Source: Cryobacterium sp. Y11
GTDB taxonomy: Bacteria; Actinomycetota; Actinomycetes; Actinomycetales; Microbacteriaceae
NCBI RefSeq assembly: GCF_002929535.1
Contig: NZ_PJJO01000045.1
Span: 1-60,863, forward strand
DNA length: 60,863 nt
Direction of reading: 5' to 3'
Below the pieces are notes generated by a model. It saw nothing but the letters and a program-made list of their open reading frames with translations. It ran no database searches and had not been told where the DNA came from. The translations under genes were made by a program, and so were the position numbers. Below are positions 44,565 to 52,827 of this stretch, in pieces (within the stretch, counting starts at the first letter, position 1; the number at the start of each line of letters is the position of its first letter).

Positions 44565-44947
44565 CAAGCGCCGACGAAGGCAGTCGCCGCAGCGAGCACC
44601 CGCGGGCCCGCGTCGTCGAAATCATCCTCGCGCAGCATCCGCGCGGGCGACCGATCGCCCAACATCGGATTCATACCCTGGAACCAGGTCGGGACGATTC
44701 CCACACCCTCACTCGCACGAATCAGCGTCACCACTCGGTGCGCCAGACGCAACCGCTGCTCGGCCGCCGGCGCCGGCCGCCGTCCGGTTGTGACCCATTC
44801 ACGGACCGTTCGAGTCTCCGTCACGGCCGCGATATACGCGACCAGTTTCGCACCCAGCACATGACGCAAATCATCGACGATCTGCGGCATGTCCTGCCGA
44901 ATCGAGTCGTTATACGCCCTCAGACTCACTGTCGCGATGGATTCCAT
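44564..44947 (-). CDS. MbcA/ParS-type antitoxin
   Basis: A 127-residue antitoxin (an ATG at 44965 is an alternative start). The N-terminal helix-turn-helix region includes LVAYIAAVTETRTVREWVTT. The C-terminal toxin-binding domain reads VPTWFQGMNPMLGDRSPARM and ends RVLAAATAFVGA. It is encoded immediately before the RES gene with a one-base overlap, so the pair is co-translated and probably autoregulated. The orphan antitoxin at 50594-50983 has a closely similar C-terminal pattern. Confidence 0.8.
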   Translation of the reverse strand: MESIATVSLRAYNDSIRQDMPQIVDDLRHVLGAKLVAYIAAVTETRTVREWVTTGRRPAPAAEQRLRLAHRVVTLIRASEGVGIVPTWFQGMNPMLGDRSPARMLREDDFDDAGPRVLAAATAFVGA

Positions 44948-45081
44948 ACACCCATCATCGCACATCCACCCTCAAATGCACCACTATGAAACCACCCTCA
45001 ATACCAGCCTCAATACCTTGCAACGCAGGTACGAGGAGGTAGTCAGCAGACCGACGGGAAGAAGTGCCGCACGCCCTACAA

Positions 45082-45951
45082 TTACCGGGAGAGCCCGCCG
45101 CGGTCCCGCTGTTGCACGCCGCTCTTACTACTGCGGCGAGGTTTAGCGGCCTTGCCCGACTGGGAGATGACTGCCTCTCGCGGGTGTTTGGCGTTTTCAC
45201 CGTCTGCGAGGATTCGGGCGTTGATCGTCTTCTGGTCGGCCTTGCCTTCAAGGCTCGCGGCGAATCGCGCGCGCCGCTCTGAGCTGTCGTATTCCAGTTC
45301 CCCCGAGCCGCGCTCGACGCGTGTCTGGTCGGTAGCTTCGGTGGCCCGTTTGCGCTCCTCATCGCGAGTGTTGAGGTCCGAGCTGTCGGCTCCGTCGAGG
45401 TCGCTGGTATTCCAGTCTCGATCGGCCGCTTCCTGAGCCTCACGCTCATAACGGTCGGCGTTGGCGAAGAGGAGCTGGCTCGCGGTGAGGTCGTCGCCCG
45501 CTCGCTGCCGCTCGGTAACGGCATCGGCACGGTCGCGTTCTGCGTCCCGGAGCGCTGCAGCTACGGCAGCGGGGTCCGCTTCGGGGGAGTCGATGTCGAT
45601 GCCGTAGCGTTCCTGCACTTCGTGTTTGATGGTGTCGCCGGCGTCATGGGCAACGTCGTCGAAGTCGCGCCAGGCCGCGGCAGTCTCGTGCACACCGGCG
45701 ATGTCCTCGGGGCTGGCTTGATTCCACCACTCGGGTTGCGCGACCGGTGCGAGGCTGGCTCGGGCGGCTCCACGCTCAGCCTCAAAGCGTGCTTCCAGCT
45801 CGCGCGCCTCCTGGGTTGCGCTTGCTTCGCGCTGTCGCGCCAGCTGCTCGCGCAGCCGGGCGATACGTTCTCCAAACTGCGACGCAACGGTCAGTGCGAT
45901 GCGCAGCGAATCGTCGAACATCTCGCCCACACCGTCTGTTTCTTCGGCCAT
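45082..45951 (-). CDS. Coiled-coil mobilisation-region protein
   Basis: A 289-residue, highly charged protein. It opens MAEETDGVGEMFDDSLRIAL with GERIARLREQLARQREASAT, then long Glu/Ala/Arg/Gln stretches typical of coiled coils, and ends in a basic tail (PRRSSKSGVQQRDRGGLSR). AGGAAG precedes ATG 45951. It lies 14 bases downstream of the relaxase stop, so it is probably part of the mob operon and may help load DNA. From 44966 to 45081 there is no gene. Confidence 0.65.
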   Translation of the reverse strand: MAEETDGVGEMFDDSLRIALTVASQFGERIARLREQLARQREASATQEARELEARFEAERGAARASLAPVAQPEWWNQASPEDIAGVHETAAAWRDFDDVAHDAGDTIKHEVQERYGIDIDSPEADPAAVAAALRDAERDRADAVTERQRAGDDLTASQLLFANADRYEREAQEAADRDWNTSDLDGADSSDLNTRDEERKRATEATDQTRVERGSGELEYDSSERRARFAASLEGKADQKTINARILADGENAKHPREAVISQSGKAAKPRRSSKSGVQQRDRGGLSR

Positions 45952-45965
45952 GATCTTCCTTTCGT

Positions 45966-47609
45966 CTAGTCTCTGCCCAGACCGTCACGCTCGCGCGGAG
46001 TGGCTGGAGTCTTACGCTTGGTGGGTTGCAGCGTGGTTGGCACCGGCAAACCGGTCCCCGGCGCCGCGAGACCGTCGGTCGCCTGTCGCACGACGACCGG
46101 AATGTCCGCTGTCTGTGTCCGTGAGTCCGGCTGTGCGGACTTGCTGGGCAGCATCGGCAGGCGGTCGGTGACTGCGGCGAATTGGTTACGCAGCATCATC
46201 GTGACGTGCTCGGCCCGGCGGGCGTCACCGACCGCGCTGTGCATGTCAAGAATCGCCACGGACACACGGCCCAGCTGCCGGAGCATGATTGCCTCAGCCA
46301 TCGTGCCCTGACCACCGCTGGCTGCCTGCATGAGAATCATGGCGGCGTTCGACGCTGACCCCAGCTGGGCCGGTTTTGGCCGTGACTGGTAGGCCCGAAG
46401 GTGCGCTGACCGGGCCAGCTCCCGGGACGTCTGCGCGAGGGGTCCGGGTGTCGCCTCGACGCGCTGCGACCACGCGGCGAAAGCACCGGCCGTCTCGCGG
46501 GCGATATGCGCCCACGTAGCCCGATCCGTCACGGGAACGTCGCGGAGCTGCTTGCGGAGCTGCCCGATCTCGTCGCTGTACTGCTTCCACATCTCCGGGG
46601 ACGGCATCGACTCTTCCCGGCCCGGTGCGACAGGTCGATACTCCCACGGGTTCTTCGCCGTGGCCCGCCATTCATCCACGGCCCCCTGCGCCGTCTGGGG
46701 GCTATCTGGCCAGCCCTCCCGGAGCCTGGGCAAAGTGAGGTCACGGGCCAGTCGGCCACCCCCATACCAAATCGGCTTCTCCCCACCCGTCGGCCGCACC
46801 GCTACCGAATAGCCGGCAACAACGTCATCGCGCCCGGCGGCGTAGCGAGGCCGGATGAGCACTCCACCACGGCGCAGCCGGCGAACGAATTCGCCCTCGT
46901 CCACCGACGCGGTCGCCGCCGCCCGGACAGAACGCTCCAACTTGTGGGCATCCACCTCAACGGCGCTCGAACGCGCGGCGCGCTCACGCTCGGCAGGCTT
47001 CACGCCGCGCTCTCCAAGACCCACCCCACGGCTCTCCAACTGCTCGAGCCCATAGTCCCGTTCAAGATCGCGGCACACCTCCTGGGCGCGCGTAAAATCA
47101 TTATGCGTCGTCGCTTTCGTACCGTCCTCCCGCACCAAAGTCACCGCCAGGTGAATGTGATCGTTGCCGTTCGTGGACAGTCCGTGACGCACCGCGACCC
47201 AACGGCACGCGGCCTTACCGCTCGCTTCGGTGAAGCCCATCCGATCAGCGAAGTCCTCTGCGATCGTTCCCCACTTCTCATCCGAGAGCTGTCCCTCTGC
47301 GGCGCGCAACGACAGCGAGCAATGCCACACATCCCCGGCAACACGTTTACTCGTCACCTCGCCCGTAACAGGGTCAGAATCCTTCACCATACGCAATACT
47401 TCAACGTCGAACGCACGACGTGGAGCGTCCAGGCTCCGCGCAATCGCCAGGGCAGTGTTGGTGTCCAACACGCTGTAACCGTGCTGCGCCATGATCGCGG
47501 AGTCGCCAGCGACGAGGTGCTGTTCCTCATGCTCGTTGTGCCGCCCGCCCCCAGCCAGGTACACCATCAGGCCGCCCATCTGGCCGCCCCGCCGAATGTT
47601 CGGCATCAT
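45966..47609 (-). CDS. Relaxase (MOBP-like)
   Basis: A 547-residue DNA nickase that starts conjugal transfer. The N terminus MPNIRRGGQMGGLMVYLAGG contains a candidate catalytic tyrosine (Tyr17). VWHCSLSLRAAEG carries an upstream His, and the His-metal motif NGNDHIHLAVTLVREDG lies at about residues 147-163, followed by THNDFTRAQEVCRDLERDYG. The C-terminal half is helical and basic. The stop of MobC overlaps the start (ATGA). Its likely target is one of the repeats at 48660-48710 or 790-840. Confidence 0.88.
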   Translation of the reverse strand: MMPNIRRGGQMGGLMVYLAGGGRHNEHEEQHLVAGDSAIMAQHGYSVLDTNTALAIARSLDAPRRAFDVEVLRMVKDSDPVTGEVTSKRVAGDVWHCSLSLRAAEGQLSDEKWGTIAEDFADRMGFTEASGKAACRWVAVRHGLSTNGNDHIHLAVTLVREDGTKATTHNDFTRAQEVCRDLERDYGLEQLESRGVGLGERGVKPAERERAARSSAVEVDAHKLERSVRAAATASVDEGEFVRRLRRGGVLIRPRYAAGRDDVVAGYSVAVRPTGGEKPIWYGGGRLARDLTLPRLREGWPDSPQTAQGAVDEWRATAKNPWEYRPVAPGREESMPSPEMWKQYSDEIGQLRKQLRDVPVTDRATWAHIARETAGAFAAWSQRVEATPGPLAQTSRELARSAHLRAYQSRPKPAQLGSASNAAMILMQAASGGQGTMAEAIMLRQLGRVSVAILDMHSAVGDARRAEHVTMMLRNQFAAVTDRLPMLPSKSAQPDSRTQTADIPVVVRQATDGLAAPGTGLPVPTTLQPTKRKTPATPRERDGLGRD

Positions 47610-47998
47610 GACTCGGCCAACCTGTCAATAACATCCTCAACCTTGACGGCGAGCGCACGGTACTCAGCCACAACAGCGGCAGCAGTGTCAGGGAACGCAC
47701 CCTCCGTATTGGCGAACTTCGCCAACTGGTTCACGTTGTTCGAGACATTCGCCATCAACCGGGTCACCACGAACAACTCCGCAATCGCACCCTGACGATC
47801 CGTCGTCGTCTCAATGTTCGCGTTCATCGCCGACTCAAACAACAACCGCGGCACCGTCACATCAGCAACCACCGCACGAGCCCGCAACTGAACATCCTCC
47901 TCAGCCGTCACGTACACCCGGTAACTCTTCTCTCGCCCGCCCTCAACATTGGCGCGGCGCTGACGACCAAACAAGCGACGCTCGTTCTTCTCCGTCAT
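47606..47998 (-). CDS. mobC: MobC-family relaxosome protein
   Basis: A 130-residue relaxosome accessory protein. I choose ATG 47998, which has GAGGAGG eight bases upstream, over a longer frame to 48049. EKSYRVYVTAEEDVQLRARA with ADVTVPRLLFESAMNANIET is a ribbon-helix-helix-like DNA-binding region. VVTRLMANVSNNVNQLAKFA and NTEGAFPD are the typical MobC C-terminal signature. It should bind oriT and help the relaxase melt and nick DNA. It is the first gene of the mob operon. Confidence 0.86.
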   Translation of the reverse strand: MTEKNERRLFGRQRRANVEGGREKSYRVYVTAEEDVQLRARAVVADVTVPRLLFESAMNANIETTTDRQGAIAELFVVTRLMANVSNNVNQLAKFANTEGAFPDTAAAVVAEYRALAVKVEDVIDRLAES

Positions 47999-48232
47999 CG
48001 TGTTCGCCTCCTCTTGGCCCAGCGCAGCGACCCCGAAAATCGGGGACATACGTCAAGTATGCCAATTCCGGCGCGCGGCGTCCAGAATTTGAAGCCATTT
48101 ACCACCGGTAAATGTATAGCTTGCTCCAAATCGGCACCGCCGGTATGGAGCGTTTCCGCCCTTGATGCTTCGATGAAACGAAGCTGAGACACACTCAGCC
48201 GAGGCGTGTGTCAGGCCTGTAATCTGGGGACC

Positions 48233-48541
48233 ATGAGCGATGCGAATGTGAAACCAGAAGATGCAGCCGCGCGAGCGCGGGCAATCATTGAAGCGAACGT
48301 GGACACCCGCGTAGAAGCAGTACGCGTGCTCGCCGATGCCGGCAACGAATACGACAGCGCAGACCAGCAACTGAAGTTGGCGACCCTCGCTCACGAACAC
48401 GCCTGGAGTGCAGCACTGGCCTCCGGATGGAGCGAAAAAGACCTCCGCGCTACCGGCGTCAAAGCACCCGGCCAGTCCACACCGAAGGCACGCAAACGAC
48501 GCACCACCGCCCCGGTCACGACCCCACACACTGAGGCGTAG
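48233..48541 (+). CDS. Small plasmid protein, function unknown
   Basis: A 102-residue protein starting at ATG 48233. It is helical and Ala/Glu-rich (PEDAAARARAIIEANVDTRV, EYDSADQQLKLATLAHEHAW) with a basic C terminus (PKARKRRTTAPVTTPHTEA). HAWSAALASGWSEKDLRATG may be a small DNA-contacting motif. It is divergent from mobC and ends 20 bases before a very strong terminator. I recognise no family; a relaxosome or segregation accessory role is possible. Confidence 0.6.
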   Translation: MSDANVKPEDAAARARAIIEANVDTRVEAVRVLADAGNEYDSADQQLKLATLAHEHAWSAALASGWSEKDLRATGVKAPGQSTPKARKRRTTAPVTTPHTEA

Positions 48542-48561
48542 CCTCCGGCTCTTACCTGTAA

Positions 48562-48602
48562 CGAACAAGCCCCGTCGAGCACAGCTCGACGGGGCTTGTT
48601 CG
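48562..48602. terminator. Strong bidirectional terminator hairpin
   Basis: A perfect 19-bp stem (CGAACAAGCCCCGTCGAGC 48562-48580, mate 48584-48602) with a 3-base loop, directly after the 48233-48541 gene and before the oriT-like repeat. It would stop transcription from running into the transfer origin. Confidence 0.85.
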
Positions 48603-48659
48603 TGCAACTTCCGTTGCCTTTTCGGCTGTTTATCGTACGCATCATTCCTCTCTTGGCAA

Positions 48660-48710
48660 GGGCTTTCGCGGCATATCCTCACTCGCTCCGCTCCTTTGCG
48701 GTATTCCACG
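48660..48710 (-). repeat. oriT-like conserved repeat, copy 2
   Basis: Inverted relative to copy 1 at 790-840, with near-identical GAGGATATGCCGCGAAAGCCC and CGTGGAATACCG cores. The plus strand reads GGCATATCCTCACTCGC. It lies in a non-coding gap 660 bases upstream of mobC and the relaxase. This copy is the more likely functional oriT because it adjoins the mob operon. Confidence 0.55.
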
Positions 48711-48788
48711 ATCCCTGGCCAATTCACCCCTGACGCTGTAAAACGGCGTGCGCCAAAAGGCAATGGGGTTATAAGAGAGGACCACACC

Positions 48789-49049
48789 ATGATCGAACCG
48801 CTAACCGTCTGCACACTGCCGAACTGCATGCAGTGCACGATGACCACCCGCGCACTCGACGCCGCCGACCTGCCGTACACCGTCATCGACCTCACAACGG
48901 ATGCGCATGCCACCGACCTGATGCACCAGTTCGGCTACACCTCGGCGCCCGTTGTTGTTGCCCGCGTGCTGTCCTGGTCAGGCTTCCGGCCCGACTTGAT
49001 CGCGAAGATCACGGCCCTACGCGACCACCCCACACTCGCCGGCAAGTAA
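48789..49049 (+). CDS. NrdH-like glutaredoxin
   Basis: An 86-residue thioredoxin-fold redoxin. The active site is CTLPNCMQCTMTTRALD (CxxC), and APVVVARVLSWSGFRPDLI contains the WSGFRPD signature of NrdH, the electron donor of class Ib ribonucleotide reductase. No reductase genes are nearby, so on this element it may supply reducing power generally or support nucleotide supply during transfer. ATG 48789 follows GAGAGG. The gene begins about 80 bases after the oriT-like repeat. Confidence 0.85.
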   Translation: MIEPLTVCTLPNCMQCTMTTRALDAADLPYTVIDLTTDAHATDLMHQFGYTSAPVVVARVLSWSGFRPDLIAKITALRDHPTLAGK

Positions 49050-49058
49050 GGCCTGGCG

Positions 49059-49214
49059 ATGAAAATCAGCACCCCGCAGACAACCCCGCCCGTCAGCGAC
49101 CTGGAACACCTAGCGCGGGCACGAAAATTTACGGCACGCCGCGACGGCCTTCGCTCCCACGGACGCCAGAGCTACACCTTCGCCAACACGCTCACAAAGG
49201 ACCAAACCAATTGA
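49059..49214 (+). CDS. Small basic protein, unknown
   Basis: A 51-residue frame (MKISTPQTTPPVSDLEHLAR, then ARKFTARRDGLRSHGRQSYT) beginning 9 bases after the NrdH-like stop. Its stop overlaps the TTG start of the next HTH gene. Tight packing supports translation. No family recognised. Confidence 0.45.
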   Translation: MKISTPQTTPPVSDLEHLARARKFTARRDGLRSHGRQSYTFANTLTKDQTN

Positions 49215-49414
49215 TCAAAGCGGCCTACACCTCACCAGCCTCACCCCTAATGACACCTGCTCAAACCAGCGATGCCCTGGGAATCTCACTCGAGAAACTC
49301 AGCACCCTGAGACACGGCAACACCGGACCCAAATACCACGCAATCGGCTGGGGCCTCGTGCGCTACAACACAGCAGACGTCATGCGCTGGCAAAAAACCC
49401 AAGCCGTGGCATAG
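49211..49414 (+). CDS. Excisionase/AlpA-like HTH protein
   Basis: A 67-residue protein from TTG 49211 (overlapping the previous stop) or from ATG 49247. LMTPAQTSDALGISLEKLST with LRHGNTGPKYHAIGWGLVRY and YNTADVMRWQK is the helix-turn-helix layout of excisionase/AlpA-type small regulators. It ends a three-gene run with the NrdH-like gene. It converges with the YhcG gene across about 70 bases. Confidence 0.65.
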   Translation: MIKAAYTSPASPLMTPAQTSDALGISLEKLSTLRHGNTGPKYHAIGWGLVRYNTADVMRWQKTQAVA

Positions 49415-49482
49415 AGCCATATTCTTGATCGCGGCAGATCACTTCAGCACCGAGCCCCGGTCCATCGCAAGTGGCTTTGCAG

Positions 49483-50529
49483 CTACGCGTGCGGCTCCTG
49501 GACTTCCCCCTCCCACCCCAAAGCCGCTGCGAGCTCATCGGCGCCTGGGAGCGCATTCTTCTCCGAAGGTGGCAAGGAATCATATGTATACGTGGACACT
49601 GCCATGGGAGAGCCCGAGCGCCCGAGTGCGTACCGGACTGTGTGATCGTTTCGATCGCCGCAGATAAGTATGCCAACGGTAGGCGCGTGAGCGTCTCTAC
49701 GGAGCCTGTCGTCCACGAGCGAGACGTAGAAACCAAGTTTGCCAGCATGTTCCGGTTGGAACTTCCCCGTTTTGAGTTCGATGACAACGTACCGCAGTTG
49801 CTCAATATGAAAGAACAGTAAATCGAGATAAAAGTCATCGCCGGCAACGTCGAAATGTACCTGGCGGCCCACGAAAGCGAACCCAGTCCCAAGCTCGCGG
49901 AGAGTGTCCACGATCCGGTCCATCAGTGCTTGTTCCAGATCGCGTTCGGCCGCGTCTTCGGTCAAATTCAAAAAGTCGAAGACGTAAGGGTCTTTGGCGA
50001 TCTGCCTGGCCAGATCGGAATCCGCGGGCGCCAACTCGGCGCTAAAGTTTGATGGCGCGGCGCCCGTTCTTTCAAGAGTGCGGTTCTTGATCTGATTCAG
50101 CAGGACATTGCGAGACCAACCATTTTTCACAGAAGCCGTGGCATACCACTCACGTGTGTCCTGATCCTCGAGCTTGTCCAGGAGCAGCCGAACGTGTCCC
50201 CACGGCAAATGTCCCACAGCCTGTGGGACATTTGCGTGTGCAGGCCAGGCCGCAGCAAGCGCCCTCATATATTGCAGATTGCTGCGGGACAACCCGGTCA
50301 TCTGGGGAAACTCGACACGCAAATCCCCGGCCAAACGCTCGATCACGCCAGCGCCCCAACCTTGCTGCTCCTGCTCAGTGACGATGGCCCGGCCCAAAGA
50401 CCAATACAGCTCGATGAGTTGAGTGTTGATCGTGCGTTGTGCATGTCCTTGAGCGTCTCGGACCCTTCGCTTCAGCCCGCCAAGAAACGCGGCGTATCCA
50501 TCAGGGAGAACAATCTCAACACGAGCCAT
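49483..50529 (-). CDS. YhcG/DUF1016 PD-(D/E)xK nuclease
   Basis: A 348-residue protein with an N-terminal DUF1016 helical domain (NTQLIELYWSLGRAIVTEQE, GWGAGVIERLAGDLRVEFP, GLSRSNLQYMRALAAAWP) and a C-terminal PD-(D/E)xK nuclease core (DDFYLDLLFFHIEQLRYVVI, then ELKTGKFQPEHAGKLGFYVS). The Asp and ExK residues are all present, so it should be active. YhcG proteins are often found beside restriction and other anti-phage genes. Here it is a stand-alone gene at the edge of the accessory block. Confidence 0.9.
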   Translation of the reverse strand: MARVEIVLPDGYAAFLGGLKRRVRDAQGHAQRTINTQLIELYWSLGRAIVTEQEQQGWGAGVIERLAGDLRVEFPQMTGLSRSNLQYMRALAAAWPAHANVPQAVGHLPWGHVRLLLDKLEDQDTREWYATASVKNGWSRNVLLNQIKNRTLERTGAAPSNFSAELAPADSDLARQIAKDPYVFDFLNLTEDAAERDLEQALMDRIVDTLRELGTGFAFVGRQVHFDVAGDDFYLDLLFFHIEQLRYVVIELKTGKFQPEHAGKLGFYVSLVDDRLRRDAHAPTVGILICGDRNDHTVRYALGRSGSPMAVSTYTYDSLPPSEKNALPGADELAAALGWEGEVQEPHA

Positions 50530-50593
50530 GCCTTCATTGTCTCCCGCCCAAGTTCACAGCACGGTCACTGGGCTTCCGACTAGAAGTGACTCG

Positions 50594-50983
50594 TTAGCGT
50601 CCGCCGATATAAACGCGAGCCGCCGCCATCACGTCCTTGGACCGCCCATCCGAGAGCGCCTCGGCCGGCGAAGCATCATCGAGCTGTGGGTTCATCCCCA
50701 TGAACCAAGCTCGGGCGACTTCGGTCGGCTCAACCGAGATGAGCAATTCCAACACCTGGAACGTATCTCGCAGCACCTGCTCACTCGCATACGGCGGCCG
50801 AACCATCCCGCTTGCCCAACGAGCGATCGTGCGGGCCCCCTTGCCAACAATTACCCCTAGAAGCGCCTGGCCAAAAGCTCCCTGCAAAGCCAAAGCGATA
50901 GCAGCAACATCCAACCCCACAGATCGAGCATGAGCCGCATCGGCGGCGACGCGAGAACCAGAGCCACGTGCCATGTCACTCAT
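50594..50983 (-). CDS. Orphan MbcA/ParS-like antitoxin
   Basis: A 129-residue protein. The N-terminal half is helical with a likely helix-turn-helix (LALQGAFGQALLGVIVGKGA, RTIARWASGMVRPPYASEQV). The C-terminal half matches the toxin-binding region of the antitoxin at 44564-44947: ARAWFMGMNPQLDDASPAEA … DVMAAARVYIGG versus PTWFQGMNPMLGDRSPARM … RVLAAATAFVGA. No RES gene adjoins it. It could counter the RES toxin elsewhere on the element or regulate the repeats at 51040-51111 just upstream. Confidence 0.72.
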   Translation of the reverse strand: MSDMARGSGSRVAADAAHARSVGLDVAAIALALQGAFGQALLGVIVGKGARTIARWASGMVRPPYASEQVLRDTFQVLELLISVEPTEVARAWFMGMNPQLDDASPAEALSDGRSKDVMAAARVYIGGR

Positions 50984-51039
50984 AATGATCCACCCCCTGT
51001 GAATTGCCTCTTCGAGGCTTCTAACTTATCAGCACAGCA

Positions 51040-51111
51040 GGTTAGATGTTGGGTGATATGACAGGTGATATGTTGGGTGATATGTCGGGTGATATGTCGG
51101 GTGATATGACC
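51040..51111. repeat. Iteron-like 12-bp tandem repeats
   Basis: Five copies of GGTGATATGNNN at 51052, 51064, 51076, 51088 and 51100, preceded by a degenerate copy GGTTAGATGTTG at 51040. The 12-base period places repeats about one helical turn apart. They lie 57-128 bases upstream of the orphan antitoxin start. They could be iterons, a centromere or an operator array. Confidence 0.8.
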
Positions 51112-51227
51112 GATAATCGCGATTATGACAAGTAGTAATGCATCTATTGCAGAATCTGCCGGATAGGGCTCCCCTAATGACCGACGCGACCGCCAAGGCT
51201 TACATCGAAGATGTACAACTAGTCGAA

Positions 51228-51637
51228 CTAGGCAAGTGGCGGGGGCGGCGGGTCTACGAGAGCGTCGGCGCGCCACGCGGTGCGCCACTCCGCGGCATCC
51301 CAGCCATCCATGATGTAGATTCGCTCGTGCGCAACCCGGTCGCCCCTGAACTCCATCAGACTGACGGTGTACATCCATGGCGCGCCGTCGTAGCTGATCA
51401 GGTTCTCCACAACCACCAGGTCGGCACGATGAGTGATTCGTCGAGTGTGGAATTGAGCCTCGCTGGGTACTGCCGGCGCCATTCGCGGAAGTTCTCCACG
51501 CCTTCAAACCGTTCGCCAGACTGAGGGAACTCCAGCACAGTGTCGTCGTGGTAGATCTCTTGGGCGACGTCCTCGTCCTTGCCTGAGTACTCCCAGTGAC
51601 GCCGCAGAGCCTGCAGCAGGTCCGTCTTGTCGAGCAT
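51228..51637 (-). pseudogene. NTF2/SnoaL-like protein, frameshifted
   Basis: The first frame reads MLDKTDLLQALRRHWEYSGK … YHDDTVLEFPQSGERFEGVE … EWRRQYPARL. Near 51440 the frame changes and continues RRITHRADLVVVENLISYDG … MYTVSLMEFRGDRVAHERIY … GWDAAEWRTAW to a stop. Joined, the pieces give one typical SnoaL/NTF2-like domain of about 135 residues, so a single indel has probably broken it. From 51638 to 51945 I see no assignable gene. Confidence 0.7.
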
Positions 51638-51945
51638 GACTCGCCTCCTCGGACCGAAACTATAGTAACTTTAGACTCCTTGCATGACAATGGGTCGAAC
51701 TTACTGAGCGACATGTACGAGCTCCGCGCAGCGGGCGGTCCAGGCCAGCCAAGGGCTTTTGGGACTCAGGACCCTGCACGGAATTCGTGACGTGGTCACC
51801 CTTCGAGGGCTCTGCTTTGTGCCAGAGTTCGATAAGGTCGGGCCGGATGTCGGCCCAGTGGTCCACGGCCACGAGTGGTGCCGCGCTGCAGCCGACAAAC
51901 TCGGCCGGTGCATCGACGCTAAACTGGCCAAAAAATGGGGGGACC

Positions 51946-52368
51946 ATGAAGATCCGTTTCGTCGCACCCGCGGCCGCTTTATTACTACTGACTTTGACGG
52001 GGTGCACCAACGACACCGGCAAAAATACTTCGCCAAAGGAACAGGAGCCGGCTGCAACTGCAGAGTCAGCCGCAGCAGCCTACGAGTTGACCACCGCTTG
52101 CGCTTCCGCCTTCTCAAAGGCGGAAGTCGACCTGCACACCATGTACGACAGCGGCCTTGAGGACGACGAGGCCGCATTTACGGCAGCGTTAGATCCTCTT
52201 TTTTACGCGTGCGAAAGCCCCGCTGACCTCTACGCTGGCGGTGTCGAACACCCGTTCGTATACGGCTTGACAGACGGTCTATACCTTGACAAGATGACGC
52301 TCAAAATATACTGCGGCGGCTATGAAGCGACGTCGGCGTGCACGGACATGGATTCGTTCCAGCCCTGA
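51946..52368 (+). CDS. Small lipoprotein A, unknown
   Basis: A 140-residue exported protein. ATG 51946 follows GGGGGG. The signal peptide MKIRFVAPAAALLLLTLTGC ends in a lipobox. The mature part has an Ala/Glu-rich stretch, LTTACASAFSKAEVDLHTMY and four further Cys (YACESP, IYCGGYEATSACTD), which may form disulfides outside the cell. No family recognised. Confidence 0.72.
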   Translation: MKIRFVAPAAALLLLTLTGCTNDTGKNTSPKEQEPAATAESAAAAYELTTACASAFSKAEVDLHTMYDSGLEDDEAAFTAALDPLFYACESPADLYAGGVEHPFVYGLTDGLYLDKMTLKIYCGGYEATSACTDMDSFQP

Positions 52369-52369
52369 G

Positions 52370-52678
52370 TTACAGCTCAACTGTGATCGTGGGGCCGTCG
52401 AACGGAAACACGAGCGCCTGCTCGAGCGCCAGAGGGTGGAGCGAGAGCCCGCACGCGAACCCTCCACCGCCGGCGTATGTGCCACGGACATCCGCGGCAA
52501 CCGGCGTCTCGATGTTCTCTGTGATCTGAACGTCTGTGAACACCGCGCCCATACGGTCGGCGATCGCATCTGTGCAGACGCTCGCCGGATCGTCGCCGCC
52601 GGAGCACCCGACTAGAGCAATAACGAGGGCGGCCGTGCCGATCGAAGCGGGGGCACGGTGATGCGATCGTCGGCTCAT
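52370..52678 (-). CDS. Small lipoprotein B, unknown
   Basis: A 102-residue protein whose stop abuts the end of lipoprotein A on the other strand. The signal peptide has IGTAALVIALVGCSGGDDPA (lipobox LVGC). The mature part contains VCTDAIADRMGAVFTDVQIT and GGGGFACGLSLHPLALEQA. Two Cys besides the lipobox Cys could form a disulfide. Function unknown. Confidence 0.65.
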   Translation of the reverse strand: MSRRSHHRAPASIGTAALVIALVGCSGGDDPASVCTDAIADRMGAVFTDVQITENIETPVAADVRGTYAGGGGFACGLSLHPLALEQALVFPFDGPTITVEL

Positions 52679-52827
52679 CCCCGCAGCCTATCCGCGCCAC
52701 AACACAAAAAACCCTGGTTTGCCTCCCCCTTTAGGGAAACGAGCCGAGGCCGAGTTGTCACTCCTCTTACACTTTCGGCAGGCCGTTTGCCAACCACCGC
52801 GAGCCAATCTAAGGCGCGCGGTAGGTA

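Noticed and set aside
43935..44864. 309-codon plus-strand frame
   Set aside because: Antisense to the RES toxin/antitoxin pair, which have clear families and overlapping start and stop codons.
46506..47795. 429-codon plus-strand frame
   Set aside because: Antisense shadow of the relaxase and mobC genes, made by GC-rich codon bias.
48053..48913. 286-codon minus-strand frame across 48.1-48.9 kb
   Set aside because: It spans the terminator hairpin and the oriT-like repeat and is opposite the NrdH-like and 48233-48541 genes.
51040..51111. CRISPR array
   Set aside because: The repeats are 9-base cores with 3-base gaps. There are no spacers of CRISPR size and no cas genes in the window.
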